DNA of 64,000 bases from Pohlia nutans (GCA_022496805.1 CM040086.1:5520501-5584500), one strand, 5' to 3'; counted from the first letter of the stretch, positions 1-11,167 are shown. Program-made: numbers and translations. Notes: a model not told the origin generated them from the sequence alone.

Positions 1-442
1 AGAACTGATTAGGAAGGTGACGATTTGTGAAATTTTTATCCCTCATTCCATGTTCCAATGATTCACCACAAATTTCTAAGATCTTCAAAATAGTTCAAAA
101 GTGCTCTTGAAAAAGTCAACTCATCAAATTAAGCAACCAAAAAATCTTCTGAAATCACTGCATTTAGAGTATTACATTCCAATCCATCACAACAAATTTC
201 ATCCACAAATTTTCAATATCTTATTCCTAATCGAATTACAAAAGAGTTTGGAATTTGGAGTTTTAAAATTTATACAAAATATTGGGGATAGCAATCATAG
301 ATCTAGTTGTACAAATAGAATCTAAAATTCACAATGTACAACTTTTATTCATACATCAAGTACAAAATGTCCTTCTTAGTTGCATTTTATAATGTGTCTT
401 TGCAATTCTTCAAATCTGGAGAAGGTTGCAGCCATTTAGGGA
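1..442. mobile_element. TTAA element, family H copy 1 (cut by the window edge)
   Basis: The segment aligns along its length with 52365-52817, sharing many blocks such as GAGTATTACATT and CAATCCATCACAACAAATT. It ends in CATTTAGGGA followed by TTAA at 443-446, as copy 2 ends in CATTTAGGGG plus TTAA. The left end lies outside the window. No coding capacity is seen; short open frames here are chance frames in AT-rich DNA. It is read as a non-autonomous DNA transposon. Confidence 0.6.
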
Positions 443-446
443 TTAA

Positions 447-1554
447 ACAATCATATAACAGCTTAGAGGACATACCTTCAAGGACATACCAAGTGTGTCA
501 CAATTTTTTGAGGGAAATATGAATTTTAGTGCGAATTTTAGTTGAGTTGATTCAAAGTGAAATCTTATTTTCTTGATAAAATTTCTATGAGTTTTTGAGT
601 GGTATGCCTTGAAAGTACAAATCCACCCATAGATGGGGACTATGAGCATCCCATAAATGCTCTATAATCTTTCAAAATTAGCCTATAGTTGATAAAGAAG
701 TCACTTTAAACCACCTCATTTACACTCAATTCCACCCAAGGTATTTGATTCCTTCCTTCATTGTCTTAATTGCATAATCATCCCTTTCTGATCTCATTTT
801 TGTTCATCGAAGTACCTAAAATTTCTCTATTTACATCTAATTCTTCCTATTTCTTATTACATTTAGTGTTCATCTAAAGTGAGGTGGAATAGGAGTGGTC
901 AACGATAGAGTGCAAGATTGGATCTTGGCTAGTTTTAGATATGTCCATCTTATATAAACTCTATCAAATGAAACTAACACTTATACATTGTAAGTGTTTA
1001 TATTCAATTATTGTATAGTTCGTAAAAGGGTGGTCTTTAGACACTAGGAATAGTATTATAGTATGGTGCCCAAACTCATGTTGACACAATAGTAAGTGGA
1101 AGGCATGGTCAATATTTATTTTCAAAAAAATAATATTTTTTTCCAAAAATAAGGTTTGGTAGATATAAAGTTTAAGAATATATCCAAAAAAAAATTCACC
1201 ACAATTTTATTTATTTATTTTGAAATTCCTATATGTTCTGGCTATTCCTTTGTGGCAAAGTACCCCTTTTCTACCCCATGTGGGCAATGTCCACTTTGTG
1301 TAGATTTGGTGAAATACTAAAGCTAATTTTCTAATTTTTTTAGAACAATTTATAGCTCATACTAGACAGCCTCAACACAAAAAGAATTATGTTTGTAAAG
1401 TGAAAAATCATACAAAACATTGAAAGATATAGTTTTTATATAAAATAAAGTTATCCAAAAAGAGAAGTCGTGTTTGAATAAGAAACCATGTGTTTTGTTT
1501 TAATATACTCTTATTTGTTCACTTTAAATAGTTACAAGGCACAAAAGATCGTAG
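447..1554. other. AT-rich intergenic stretch
   Basis: No gene, RNA or well-bounded repeat was recognised. Base composition is strongly AT-biased with many homopolymer runs. Confidence 0.5.
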
Positions 1555-2358
1555 CCCTTTAGTGCCCAGCTGACCACATTATGATCACTGCAATGTCCGA
1601 AATGCAAATAGCAGAGAATCCGTGAAGGATTGGAACTTCAGTTTTGAAGTTCAGATTTGCCCATATACATTACACACCTTCAAGTAAAAAGAAATTCTCA
1701 ATTTGGAATTGTACACCTATCAAAATACTTATCTACAAAACGCAAAAATACTGCAAATACTTGAAAATATAGTAAATATTTACAAATACAACACATGTAT
1801 TATACAATATTTCTTGTGCTTTGAAGTTTGTTATCTTGTTCTCTTTTTTTGGATTGTGTTTTCTTCTTCATCTTCCGTTAGTGTATGTAATCCAATCTTG
1901 ACTAATGTACCCACTCCTGTCAATTTTCAACGTATAAAATTTTGTCTTAAACCGTTTATGAATAAGTCACTTTCACTTATAAAATTCACAATAATTATGT
2001 GTGAGTCTATTCTTGATATGAAAGATTGCAACGGGGAGGTTTTGACATAGGGCATAGCTAAACTTCTTTCCTTTCATTTTTGAAAATTTAACCCAAATTC
2101 TATTTAACTTTGAAGTCACACACCCCCCCAAAATCTCATTTTTGAGCGTGCATTATACAGTTCAAATACATACTATAATCTTCCAATCCCACCATTGGAT
2201 GATTCTCAAATCTTCATAAAACGTGTGCTCTCCAATTGAGAATAGAATTGTACGACTACTTTCTAATTTAATCCATCTATTTTTGGTAGTCTCAATCACT
2301 GTGAAAAAATCCATTGAAATCGAGTGCTCCAAGCTACAGTACCCTGTGCACTAAGGGG
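1555..2358. mobile_element. TTAA element, family B copy 1 (about 800 bp)
   Basis: It starts CCCTTTAGTGCCCAGCTGAC and ends GTGCACTAAGGGG followed by TTAA at 2359-2362. The left border reads GTAG instead of TTAA, a likely decay of the duplication. The interior aligns with copy 2 from 13806 (shared GATCAYTGSARTGTC, AAATGCAAA and the CACACACC/CTCATTTTTGAG blocks) and with copy 3 from 63025. No open frame looks like a transposase, so it is non-autonomous. Confidence 0.65.
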
Positions 2359-2533
2359 TTAATGGTCTTTCATTATTAGGTGTGTAAAAGCTTGGTGGTC
2401 TTCAAACTCATCCACAACCTATTGCAGTTGTCAATAGTGAGACTACTAAGCTCTTCTATACCGCTTGTAACTATTTAGAGTGAACAAATGACATTTTAAT
2501 TGTCCACACTAGAAACTCCGGCCCCTTTTAAAA

Positions 2534-2598
2534 TGCGGTGAGCGTGGATCGAACATGCGACCTTCAGATCTTCAGTCTGACGCTCTCCTAACTGAGCT
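2534..2598 (-). pseudogene. tRNA-Phe(GAA), 3' part, separated by the LINE
   Basis: On the minus strand this holds the D arm, an anticodon arm with GAA in the loop (CAGACTGAAGATCTG), the variable loop, a T arm with TTCGATCC, the acceptor strand TCACCGC and discriminator A, followed by TTTT at 2530-2533 as a Pol III terminator. The 5' acceptor strand GCGGGGA and U8 are missing; LINE sequence takes their place. The missing part lies at 11075-11100. The T stem has one A-C mismatch. The two halves overlap by the 18-nt D-arm duplication. Confidence 0.85.
2581..2598. repeat. Target-site duplication of the LINE, 3' copy
   Basis: Minus-strand AGCTCAGTTAGGAGAGCG abuts the LINE 3' end. It matches 11075-11092 (AGCTCAGTTGGGAGAGCG) at 17 of 18 positions. 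It is the tRNA-Phe D arm, which contains the Pol III box A. Confidence 0.8.
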
Positions 2599-2833
2599 GA
2601 AAACCCGAAATCCGGGGGATTAAAAAGAGAACCAATACAAAGCCTCCCAAGCGAAGCAGAAAAGCCCTCACGGCCAAAGACACACTAAGCGTCAAAGAGG
2701 CCGAAGCACAAACCAAGTCAATAAGACTAGCAGGGGAAAAAACCAAGAAAGGACTAACCAATCAAGGGGGAACCCATGAGGGCAAAGAAGAGAAAGTCCT
2801 GGCAAGCGCAAGACTAAAAAGAAAGAGCAAAAA

Positions 2834-5800
2834 CTAATCTGGCTCTAAAGAAAATAACCTAGACGGGCTACCTCTACAGGAAGGAGCTAAAAAACTGGGG
2901 CCAGCTTGCTGGACCTGATGAGTGACAGGTTGGTCTTGACTCTCGTCAGACTTAATTAAAGCACCCTGTCTCGTACAAGGCTTCTTCTTCGTGCGTTCGT
3001 AAGCTGGGCCTCCCTGAGTCATCTTCCCTATCGAGCGTTCAAACACCGGCGCCTGAAAATCTCGTGGGCAATCTGTACTACTGGGGCCTTGAAGCGAGCT
3101 CCTGCCTTGCTTGGCGCCAGGCTGCTCGTTGACGGAGCGTTGCTCGTGAAAGGGAGACTCATTGGGAGTCCTCTCGAAGTCGGCGTGGAAAAACGAGGGC
3201 GAGGACGGAGCGCCTCTGCCTGGTTCCAGAAAAAACCAAAAGGCCGCTTGGGCCTGAAGCTCCTCGGCTGATTGTAATTCTTCTGGTAAGTTCTCCAACA
3301 TATGCTGGAAATCTTTGTTCTGCGATTCTGGAGTGGGGTTCCGTGTAGAGTCGATCATTTCAAGGTCCATCTCTGTCTCCACTTGTTCTAGAATGCGTTG
3401 GATTACGTCTTGCAACGCTTCTGCCTCTCCTTCTCTACCCTCTGCTCGGTCGGGGGACAAGCTATCTGTCCTCGTTCTTCGATGCGTTGATGAGGCTGAT
3501 TGATGATTATCTTCAGAGTCCCCACCCTGTTGAGAGAAAAGGCTCGAAGAAGGGGAGGAAGGAACGCTCTCCCTCGTGTGAAAGGTACCTGTGTCTCTCG
3601 GCGCAGTTGGGACTTGTGGTTGTGTTAGCCCTGCTCGAAAGCTTCTGTACCTGAGTGCCAGATCTCTAGGTAAGAATTCTCTGTGAGGAACCAACTGCCA
3701 CTGTACTCCGTTGTGAGTCTTACAGAATAGTTGTCCATAGCTCCAGGTTTTGATGAACTCAGCTTCCCTTTGTAGCTGCTTTTCTGATTTAAATTCTGAG
3801 TTGTATTTTGTTAACTCGAACCAAGCCCCCATCCCAGCTTGGACCGTAGATTGCCATGCTCTAAAAAGCGCAACTCCTGTGTAGAAATCCCCCCCCCTCT
3901 AATGTCGAAATCGAGTTTTTGACACCAGAGGAACCATATGAGACTCATTCTCAATACCTCCCATGGTGTCTCATCTATCATCGCCACGTGTTGCTGTCTG
4001 TTTCCCGGAGCATAGGGGTCTGGTGGGTGATATACTCTGGACCTGCCCAACTGTCCTAGTGGATCATAGATTCCAGTGAGTATTTCCCACCACCCTGATA
4101 ATCTAGTTGGGAGACCTGCTAACTCCCTCATTCTCTTCACCTTGTCCCATATGCCTGCTACCGATGGGCAAGTGAAAAAAGTATGTTCCGGTGTTTCTGA
4201 GGAATTATGAGTGCATAGATTACATATGCCTGAGTGTCCCATGCATGTCCTCCATTGTGCCAAGGGAAGACCTCCTTGACACGTGACCCAGATCATAGTG
4301 GCTATTTTCCTTGGAATCCAGCTATGCCAAAGGTTCGAATAGAAAGCTCTATGTTGAGCCTTGCTAAAACCTCGATTGGCCAATTCTGTCGTAAAAGGTG
4401 AGTCTTGCCTTGAATTGCCAATATGTTCTTGTAGCTGCGCTTAGTAGTGTATGAGTAGAAGTGACCCTCCTTTATGTGCCCAATCTTCGTCCACAACCAT
4501 TCTTTGGGGTCGAATAAAAGGTCTTTTATTCTGTCATGTTGTACTGCATACACTGAGAAGCCCTCATCTGGAACCGTCTCCGAGTTGAATTCTGCGAAGC
4601 CCCTCGAGGTGGATTTCAATGCTGTCCTCGCCCTCGTAAGCTGCCACGTCGGTAGAAGAACCGGCCGAGGGCCAGAGACCATCTGGAGCCTCTCCGAGGC
4701 CTCTATTCTTCTGTACACATTAACTGCTAGACGCCTCCTCTCCCCGGGGAATTCACTCAATGTGTTTTATGTATATCACGTGCGAACAAATCTTTGACCC
4801 CCTATATTACATTATAAAAAATCAATAAAAAAACTTGAAAATTTTATAGGATGTTTCTTTATGTTGAAAGTTTATATTGTGAAATTTTGGGAATTTTCTT
4901 TGTTCAAATTAATTTCTTACAAATTTTTGAAGTAAATAAATACACTATGCAACTATTTTTTGTATTTTAGAGCTAGTTTCAATTGTGTTTTTAGAATTGG
5001 TTTTGAATTCAATTGAAGTAAGAATTTTCTAAAATTAAAGATACAATGATTATGTGACCACACTAAAAAATTTGGAGCAAAATCAAACTTTTAAAAAAAG
5101 TATATAGGGGTTGAAAATCACTTGTTCGCACGTTGTTATGTAATATTTGGAAGTGACCTCCCCGAGCTCCTCTCGTTCACTTGCTGGACGTGATAAAATT
5201 CCTCCGGTAGATTTCTCTCCGGTTCATCTAATGTGAGCCAGCCACCTTCCTTATTATCTTTGTCACTCACCATGCTCCATGGGACTGAGTCGATGATGCC
5301 TTGTCTGAGAGCTTCCAGATTGCGAGACCTGGTAATCTGGAAGAGGTCCCAAGCATGAATCCAAAATGAGTGTGGGTAGTCCCAAAGGTGTTTGAGACGC
5401 GTGATACCTTTCTCAGCCCATCTGCGGAAAATCCCTGCCTTTGGGTCTTGTGAGTCGCCCCACATGTCGAAAACTGAATTGGTGAGAAAAGTATTTAGAA
5501 AAAGACCCTGACGGTGTGCTTCATCTCTAAAGACTGGGACTGCCTTTCTCACTCCCGGCCGAACCTCCATCCATGTGGCCCATATACCTTTCCACAACGG
5601 ACTGCCTTGTGCACAGATGTTGTGTGATGTAAGGAGCCATTCTGGGTCCGCGTGCCAGTCTCCTTGGTTTTTGAATCTAATTTGCTTCACCCTGTATTGC
5701 AATAATACCTTCCAGGGTTCTGGTCCCGGGGACAATCCTCTGGTTATCATTTTGGCCAAAAGAACAGAGGCTTGCGCGTACGGATCGAAAATCTTGACCC

Positions 5801-8479
5801 CTCCGTGAATGTTAGGGAGAATTATCGAGTCCCATCTTACTTTCGCCCTTGGATTCTTCGCCGCATCTCCCCCCCCAGATGAAGTTTCTTACCAAGGCCC
5901 GGGCCTTGTGAAGCATACTTCTAGCTAAATCGGCTCCACTAGCTATATACCAAATGGAGGCTAAAATAACTTGGTTGGAAACCAAGATTCTCTCAGCCAT
6001 GGAAAGTTTTTTGTTATTCCACTGTGCCAGTTTTCCTTTGATCTGTTGCGAACCTTAGCGTTCTTTTCTTGTTGGACCATGTTGAAACCTATAGGAAAAC
6101 CTAGATTCATCGTGGTCGTACCCTCCTGAAGCCATTTAAGGCCTCGGTCTTCCCCGAAAGACCAGGTCCGTGGCGAAAGTGAGCACCATATCGCGACACT
6201 TTTAGTGAGATTCATGCGTGCTTCGCTGCCCTTGCAGAAGAGGTCTAAAACCTTGAAGACTCTCTGCAGATTCTCTTCCTATCCTCGCACGAATACCGTG
6301 GAATCATCCGCGAAGAAGGACTCTCTTAGAATTGAATTATCCGGAAGGGTCAGGCCTTTTATGCCGAAGAGGGGGTTACAGAGCATGTATCCGAGCGCGT
6401 CTTGGACCAAGAGGTATAGATAGGGAGCCATGGGGCATCCCTATCTCACACCACGCTCTATCTCAAACTCTTCCGTCTGGTGTCCATTGACTAGTACCGA
6501 AGTGTTGGCTCCTTCATAGAATGTGGTGGTCCAGGAGATCCATTGGTCGCTAAAACCCATCTTCTTCATAGCCTCCTTCAAAAAGGTCCAATTAATGCGG
6601 TCGTAGGCCTTTTCGAAATCAATCATCAAGATGACGAGATCATGTTTTGACTCTTCCGCCCACTCCATTGCTTCATAGGCTAGAAAGACGTTGTCAAGAA
6701 TGTAACGGTCCTTGACAAATCCCGTCTGGGAGGTTTTAATCCAGAATGGCAGATTACCCTGCATTCTGTTCACCAAGACCTTTGCCATTAATTTGTAAAT
6801 TGCTGGCAAAACCGATATTGGTCTGTAATTGCCTAACGAAGATTTTGAACCTCCCTTCGGGATCAAGGATTGCAATGCTTTGTTGAGGCAAGGATGAAGT
6901 TTCCTCTGCTGCAGGGCTTCCTCAAGCTGCTGTTGAATTAGGACCCCGATCTGTGGCCAAAGAACCTTCAGTGCTTCAGTCGGGACACCATCAACTCCCG
7001 CCACTTTCCCGAAGGGCAACTGCTTCAGGGCCTCCTGAAACTCTTCCTGAGTGAAAGGTTTAAGGAGTTCCTCATTCTGTAATTGGGAGACCGATCGGGG
7101 AATGTTTCTAAGGCAGATTGCTCTATCTCTGGCGTTTATCTCCACTAGTGGGTCAAAACGATAGAGATCTTTGTAGAAATCTATAACATGAGCTGATATC
7201 TCTTCTTGAGTTCTAAGTGAGCGTCCTCTGTCTATAAGCTCTTTGATCGCTGTCTTCGGTCGTAAAGTCTTGTGGAACTGAAAGAACTCTCTAGAGCACT
7301 TGTGTCCCCAGCGTGCCCAAGTAGCTCCTGCTTTGTTCTTCTGTTGTTCTAGTCTTTCCATGCAGACTTCTTCTAAGTTATAATGCGCTGTGTCCAACTT
7401 CTCCCAGGCCTCTAGGTCATTCCAATCTCGTGCCAAGTCTGCCTCTGCTTCTTTAACCTCCTGAAATTGGGATTGATACACTGCGCGTCCTGCCTTCTTC
7501 TCTGCCCTTGTAATTCTTATATTCTCTGTCATGAGAGCCTTCAATGCCTGAGCCGTCTGCTCTGCCTTAGACTCCTCTGAGTAGGCCTGAACTGTAGAGT
7601 CCCATATTTGAATGGGAGCCTCTTTGGTGTCCTCCTTTTTGAGGAGAGTAGAATTAAAATGAGCTGGTCCTGTAGCCGGTCGCAGCTGAGCGAGAGAGAG
7701 GTGGAGGAAAATTGCTGCATGATCTGATAAATGGGCCATGTGTGGCCATATCCCCGTTCTACCGCCTAACTCTTGAAACGTAGAATTGACGTAAAAACGA
7801 TCTAGTCTAGACCACTTCTGGGCTGGGTGTTGCTTGGCCCAAGTGTGGCGCTTGGTGCCAATCCTACGAAAATCATCTGTCAAAAAGGAGTCACTGAGCC
7901 CTAGAGAGAGAGAGCAAAGGTGTTCCACGTGGTCTGCTCTCTCCTTCCCATGGCGTTGTCTATATAATTGGGGCTTCTGTCGTCCTCGGTCTCCGTCATA
8001 TTAAAATCGCCTGCTACTATCCAATTGGCTTTTGGTAGGACGAAGTGACTAAGTTTTGACCAAAATTGTGCCCTTGCTCCCGTGTGGTTAGGGGCGTAAA
8101 TATTGAGAATTCCTATTCTCAGTCTTCCCGCAGCTATAATAACAAACTGGACCCTCCCTTCCACAAGAACTCCCGAATCAACTACCAGAGGGGCAATTTG
8201 TTTCCTTAGGATGACTCCAGTTCCTGCTTTAAATCTAGCACCTTCCGCACAGTAAAGTGCGTTGTTCCATAGTGAGAGTCCTCCCTTGAAATCTAACTGG
8301 TGTGTATTTTTCATACAGTCTTCCAAACTAAAGTGGTGTTCTTGTATAAGAATCACTTGAGGTTGGGGATTCGCCTTTGCTAAAAAGGTCTTGAATTCCT
8401 TCCTCTTACGCACTCCGTAAATACCTTTGCCTAGGCTTCTGATATTTTGGGAGGCTATCGTCAGATGTTGTAGAGTCAT
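2834..8479 (-). pseudogene. LINE ORF2: endonuclease, reverse transcriptase, zf-RVT (frameshifted)
   Basis: It starts ATG ACT CTA at 8479, its ATG overlapping the ORF1 stop in ATGA. The endonuclease shows NIRSL, IQEHH, GDFN (about 8000) and SDH (about 7720), and spans a frame break near 7905-7928. The RT region shows FGKVAGVDGVPTEALK, NYRPISVLPAIYKLMAKVL and IDFEKAYDR; after another frameshift near 6440 come GCPMAPYLYLL and FADDSTVF (about 6300), so the catalytic Asp residues are present. More breaks follow, and a MITE interrupts 4749-5157. The zf-RVT region is at about 4010-4330 (WIPRKIATMIW, CNLC, PEHTFFTCP). A 332-codon stretch to 2834 extends well past zf-RVT, is rich in Ser, Pro, Glu and Gln, and matches nothing I recognise. 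Not translatable as one protein now. Confidence 0.85.
4749..5157. mobile_element. Mutator-like MITE inside LINE ORF2
   Basis: A 409-bp AT-rich block interrupts the LINE frame between QQVNERSSG and ERRRLAVNVYRR. Its ends form long imperfect inverted repeats of about 55 bp, with a shared core ACGTGCGAACAA at 4778 and its complement at 5123. The flanks read CTCCCCGGG (4740-4748) and CTCCCCGAG (5158-5166), a 9-bp duplication with one mismatch. Long TIRs and a 9-bp duplication are typical of MULEs. A single similar end occurs at 26640-26672. Confidence 0.7.
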
Positions 8480-10876
8480 TTGCTTGCATCAGTGAGCTCC
8501 TCCGATAGAAATTGGCCTTGAGCCTTAGATCTCTTGTGAAGAGGAGGGGGAGAGGAGGACTCTTTGGAGTAAATGGCGTCTCCTACTATTTGCTGTAAGG
8601 TAGGCTCCGTAATGAATGCCATCTGTTGAATGCGCCCTAGTTCCGGTGTGGCCGTCAGGGCTGAGGTGAATTGTTGTTCCAGCTTCATCCACCGATAAGC
8701 ATCTGGCTTCGCTAATGGAACGTTCTTTGGAACAATTGGTATGAAGGCCAGAAGAATGCAGTGAGCCGTATCTGGGTCTGTAGTGACCCATTGGTAAAAC
8801 CAGCAAGCACAATTCCAGTGCTTGAAAGGGTTGATTTTATTGTTAGTGTTAACAATCAGCCCTCTGAGATCCATGGTTGCTTCGTTCATGATGTGAGCTC
8901 TTGTGTGGTAGTAGTCCTAGTCATGTTTGTCCTCTAGGACTTGAATCTGCTTGAAAGTCGCTGCCGAGTTAGAAGATACACCTTTAGGACCCTTCTTCTG
9001 TAGGATCCAAAAGTTATTGTCTTTGGAATCCTTATCTTTGGCCAATAAAGTCGTCAGGATTGGGAAAACCCGGCACCGATTGTGAGTCAGGAAGACCTCT
9101 TTGTAAATGGGAGCACCTTCCGAAAAAGATGACGGGAGTTCTGATGTTTGGTATCCTCTTCTCTGAGGGAAGGTTTTTGGAGGATATCCATAGATCTCCT
9201 CTTGTTGTCTTCCAAAATTCTTCTAGATAAAGCGTCCTTCAGCCTTCCAAACAAATTCATATTTTTCATCTAACTCTTTCTCTATATGCGATCTCAGGTC
9301 TGGACTCTCCGAGAGGTGGGAACCAACAGAACCTTGAGAGGTCTGTGGCCTTGGTTTCTTGGATTTGCGATATCGGTGAGACGACGAGATGGGCAGAGTA
9401 TGAGACAGAGGAGGATGGACACTCTCTGAAGAAAGCGGGACTGGCTCTGTAGATATCGTCACTGGGAGGCTAGTCGGGATGGTTTTCTGTCTAGATTGAC
9501 TCTTGACAGGAGCTGGTGGCTGAGAAGGAGTATCCTTGACAGGTTTTTCCGATTTTGAGGGAAGAGATTCCTTTGTGGTTCTCTCCTCTAGGGGCTGTGG
9601 AGCTTGCTGGGAGGCATGACTCTCTGTGTTAGCGGAATTTGGTCCCACTACAACAGATTTGATTTTGTAAGTTGGTTCGCTAGTCGGCCTCTGAGAGCCT
9701 CTGGTGTTTGGATTGGGCTGCTGCCTAGAAGGCGCAGAGGAAGTTGGCGAAGTAATTTTTTCTTTTCCTTTTTTGTTGGAGACTTTTGTCCATCCATGTT
9801 TTTGGTCTGGTCGGGAAGAGGATTTGGGGGGAGGAGTCTGAGCCTTAGAAGCCTCTGGAGGAATCTTAGATTGCTTAGGGCGGGAGTGATCCCGCGTCTT
9901 CTCTGTATGGGTTTTGTCATGAGTCCTAGAGGAAGGAAGGTCCTTCCTAATCGGATTTCTGTGTCTCACTTTGGATTTTGACTTTCGTTTATCGTTGGGA
10001 TTGTCATTGCCTCCCTTCTTCTTTGGCTGAGTACATTTTTGAACCGAGTGACCTAGCGCTTTGCATCTCAGACATTCATCTGGTCTGCCTGTGTAAACGA
10101 CTTTGTGTTCCAGGATTACCCCCGGATGCTCCCCTGGGATTTGTACTGAGTTTGGGAGACTATCTAAATTCTGCACTAAAACCCTGGTCCTGGGACCAGC
10201 GGTCTTTCCTCTGAAGGAGATGAGTTATCTATCGCGAGAATATTCCCTAAACGAGAACCTAGAATCGTCAAACATTCCGTGTTGTGAAGCCATCCTGGGA
10301 TACCGAGAAATTAGCCCAAACCGGGAACTAGATATGATTGAAGGTCTCTTCTTTTTCCGAAGAAAAATCAGCGCTCCACAGTGAGAAGGCTACTTCTTTT
10401 CTTGAGAAAAAGAAAGTGTTTTGAAGAGTGTCTTGTACACCTTCTGGCTCGGAGAAGGTTACCTCGAAAAAGTTATTGCCGATTAAGGTTAACGAATCGT
10501 AAGATGCATGCAACGATGAACGAGCCCACTCGTCAAGAGATTTGAAACCCGGACTAGCGGAAGGGAGGTGCCCCAATACCGTCCTGGCCATCGCTGAGTT
10601 CCTGTAGGCTTGGAGTAGAGAGAGTCCTGAGGGAGAGAAACTAAACTTAAGTACCCCGTCGACGCAATCTGGCTGTGGTGCCGGACCTTCCTTTGTCGCT
10701 GACTCCGGAAAGTGCGGCGTTGATGCCCGGAAAGGATTGAGAGACTCCGCGGCTCCACGATCCTCAGCGCCCGCCATGGAAGAGTGAGGAAGAGCGTCGC
10801 ACATACGAACATCCGTAGGAGGCGACTCCCCCGGAGGTCTAGGCAACGAACTTCCTTCCCCTGCACCCTAGGCCAT
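8476..10876 (-). pseudogene. LINE ORF1, gag-like with one CCHC zinc knuckle (decayed)
   Basis: The likely start is ATG at 10876, followed at codon 3 by TAG and then an open frame to 10328. The N-terminal part (FFEVTFSEPEG, VAFSLWSADF) resembles the DUF4283-type domain of plant LINE ORF1 proteins. Frame breaks lie at 10180-10330. The frame from 10176 to 9223 holds CLRCKALGHSVQKC (about 10055-10095), a C-x2-C-x4-H-x4-C knuckle, then a basic Ser/Pro/Lys-rich tail. A further frame from 8889 ends ...DASK at the TGA that overlaps the ORF2 ATG. The last frame may be an ORF1 C-terminus or a separate reading frame. The expected role is RNA binding in the LINE RNP; no intact protein can be made. Confidence 0.7.
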
Positions 10877-11074
10877 GGTGACGCAAAGATCGCAAAAGAG
10901 AGCTCAAACGAAGCGCTATCTGCTAGAGCACGACTAACCATGCAATTGTGATCCTAACTACGTCGAAAATAGTGCAAAAATCTAAAAAACGGCAAAAAAC
11001 GGCTGCGCCGCCTTTCGCCGCCCAATGCTCTCTCGCTCTCCTCTCCTCTAACCAACTGAGCTAACAAAGCCCGC

Positions 11075-11092
11075 TCTCCCAACTGAGCTATC
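11075..11092. repeat. Target-site duplication of the LINE, 5' copy
   Basis: Minus-strand AGCTCAGTTGGGAGAGCG, the unmutated tRNA-Phe D arm, directly abuts the LINE 5' end. Its partner is 2581-2598. Confidence 0.8.
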
Positions 11093-11100
11093 CCCGCACA
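11075..11100 (-). pseudogene. tRNA-Phe, 5' part
   Basis: The minus strand from 11100 reads GCGGGGAT followed by AGCTCAGTTGGGAGAGCG, the 5' acceptor strand, positions 8-9 and D arm of plant tRNA-Phe, then stops where LINE sequence begins. GCGGGGA pairs fully with the acceptor strand TCACCGC at 2535-2541 apart from one G-U/A-C type position, as in cytosolic plant tRNA-Phe. Only 26 nt are present, so it is non-functional as it stands, although box A is intact. Confidence 0.85.
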
Positions 11101-11105
11101 CTTGT

Positions 11106-11167
11106 TTTCGCCCGGGTTCGAACCGGAGACCTTCAATGTGTTAGACTGATGTGATAACCACGAAATC
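11106..11167 (-). pseudogene. tRNA-Val(AAC) pseudogene
   Basis: The minus strand reads GATTTCG, then a shortened D region, an anticodon arm with TCTAACACA (anticodon AAC), a T arm CCGGTTCGAACCCGG and acceptor CGAAAAC plus A. About 9 nt of the D stem-loop are gone, apparently between two TGG repeats, leaving 62 nt instead of about 74 and a damaged box A. The acceptor stem has one mismatch. It ends 5 nt upstream of the tRNA-Phe start, in the same direction. Confidence 0.75.

Larger units (their letters stand above)
2599..11074 (-). mobile_element. Near full-length LINE (non-LTR retrotransposon) inserted in a tRNA-Phe gene
   Basis: The element runs from its 5' end at 11074 to its 3' end at 2599, flanked by an 18-bp duplication of tRNA D-arm sequence. 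It carries a gag-like ORF1 with a CCHC knuckle and an ORF2 with an apurinic-type endonuclease, reverse transcriptase and zf-RVT zinc-binding region, the usual order for plant L1-type LINEs. Several frameshifts and stops show it is decayed, and a MITE is inserted at 4749-5157. The 3' end has no poly(A): the minus strand ends CCCGGATTTCGGGTTTTC with a short CCCG/CGGG stem. The 5' end carries TAGCTCAGTTGG, a second box-A-like match. Clade cannot be fixed without a tree. Confidence 0.85.
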
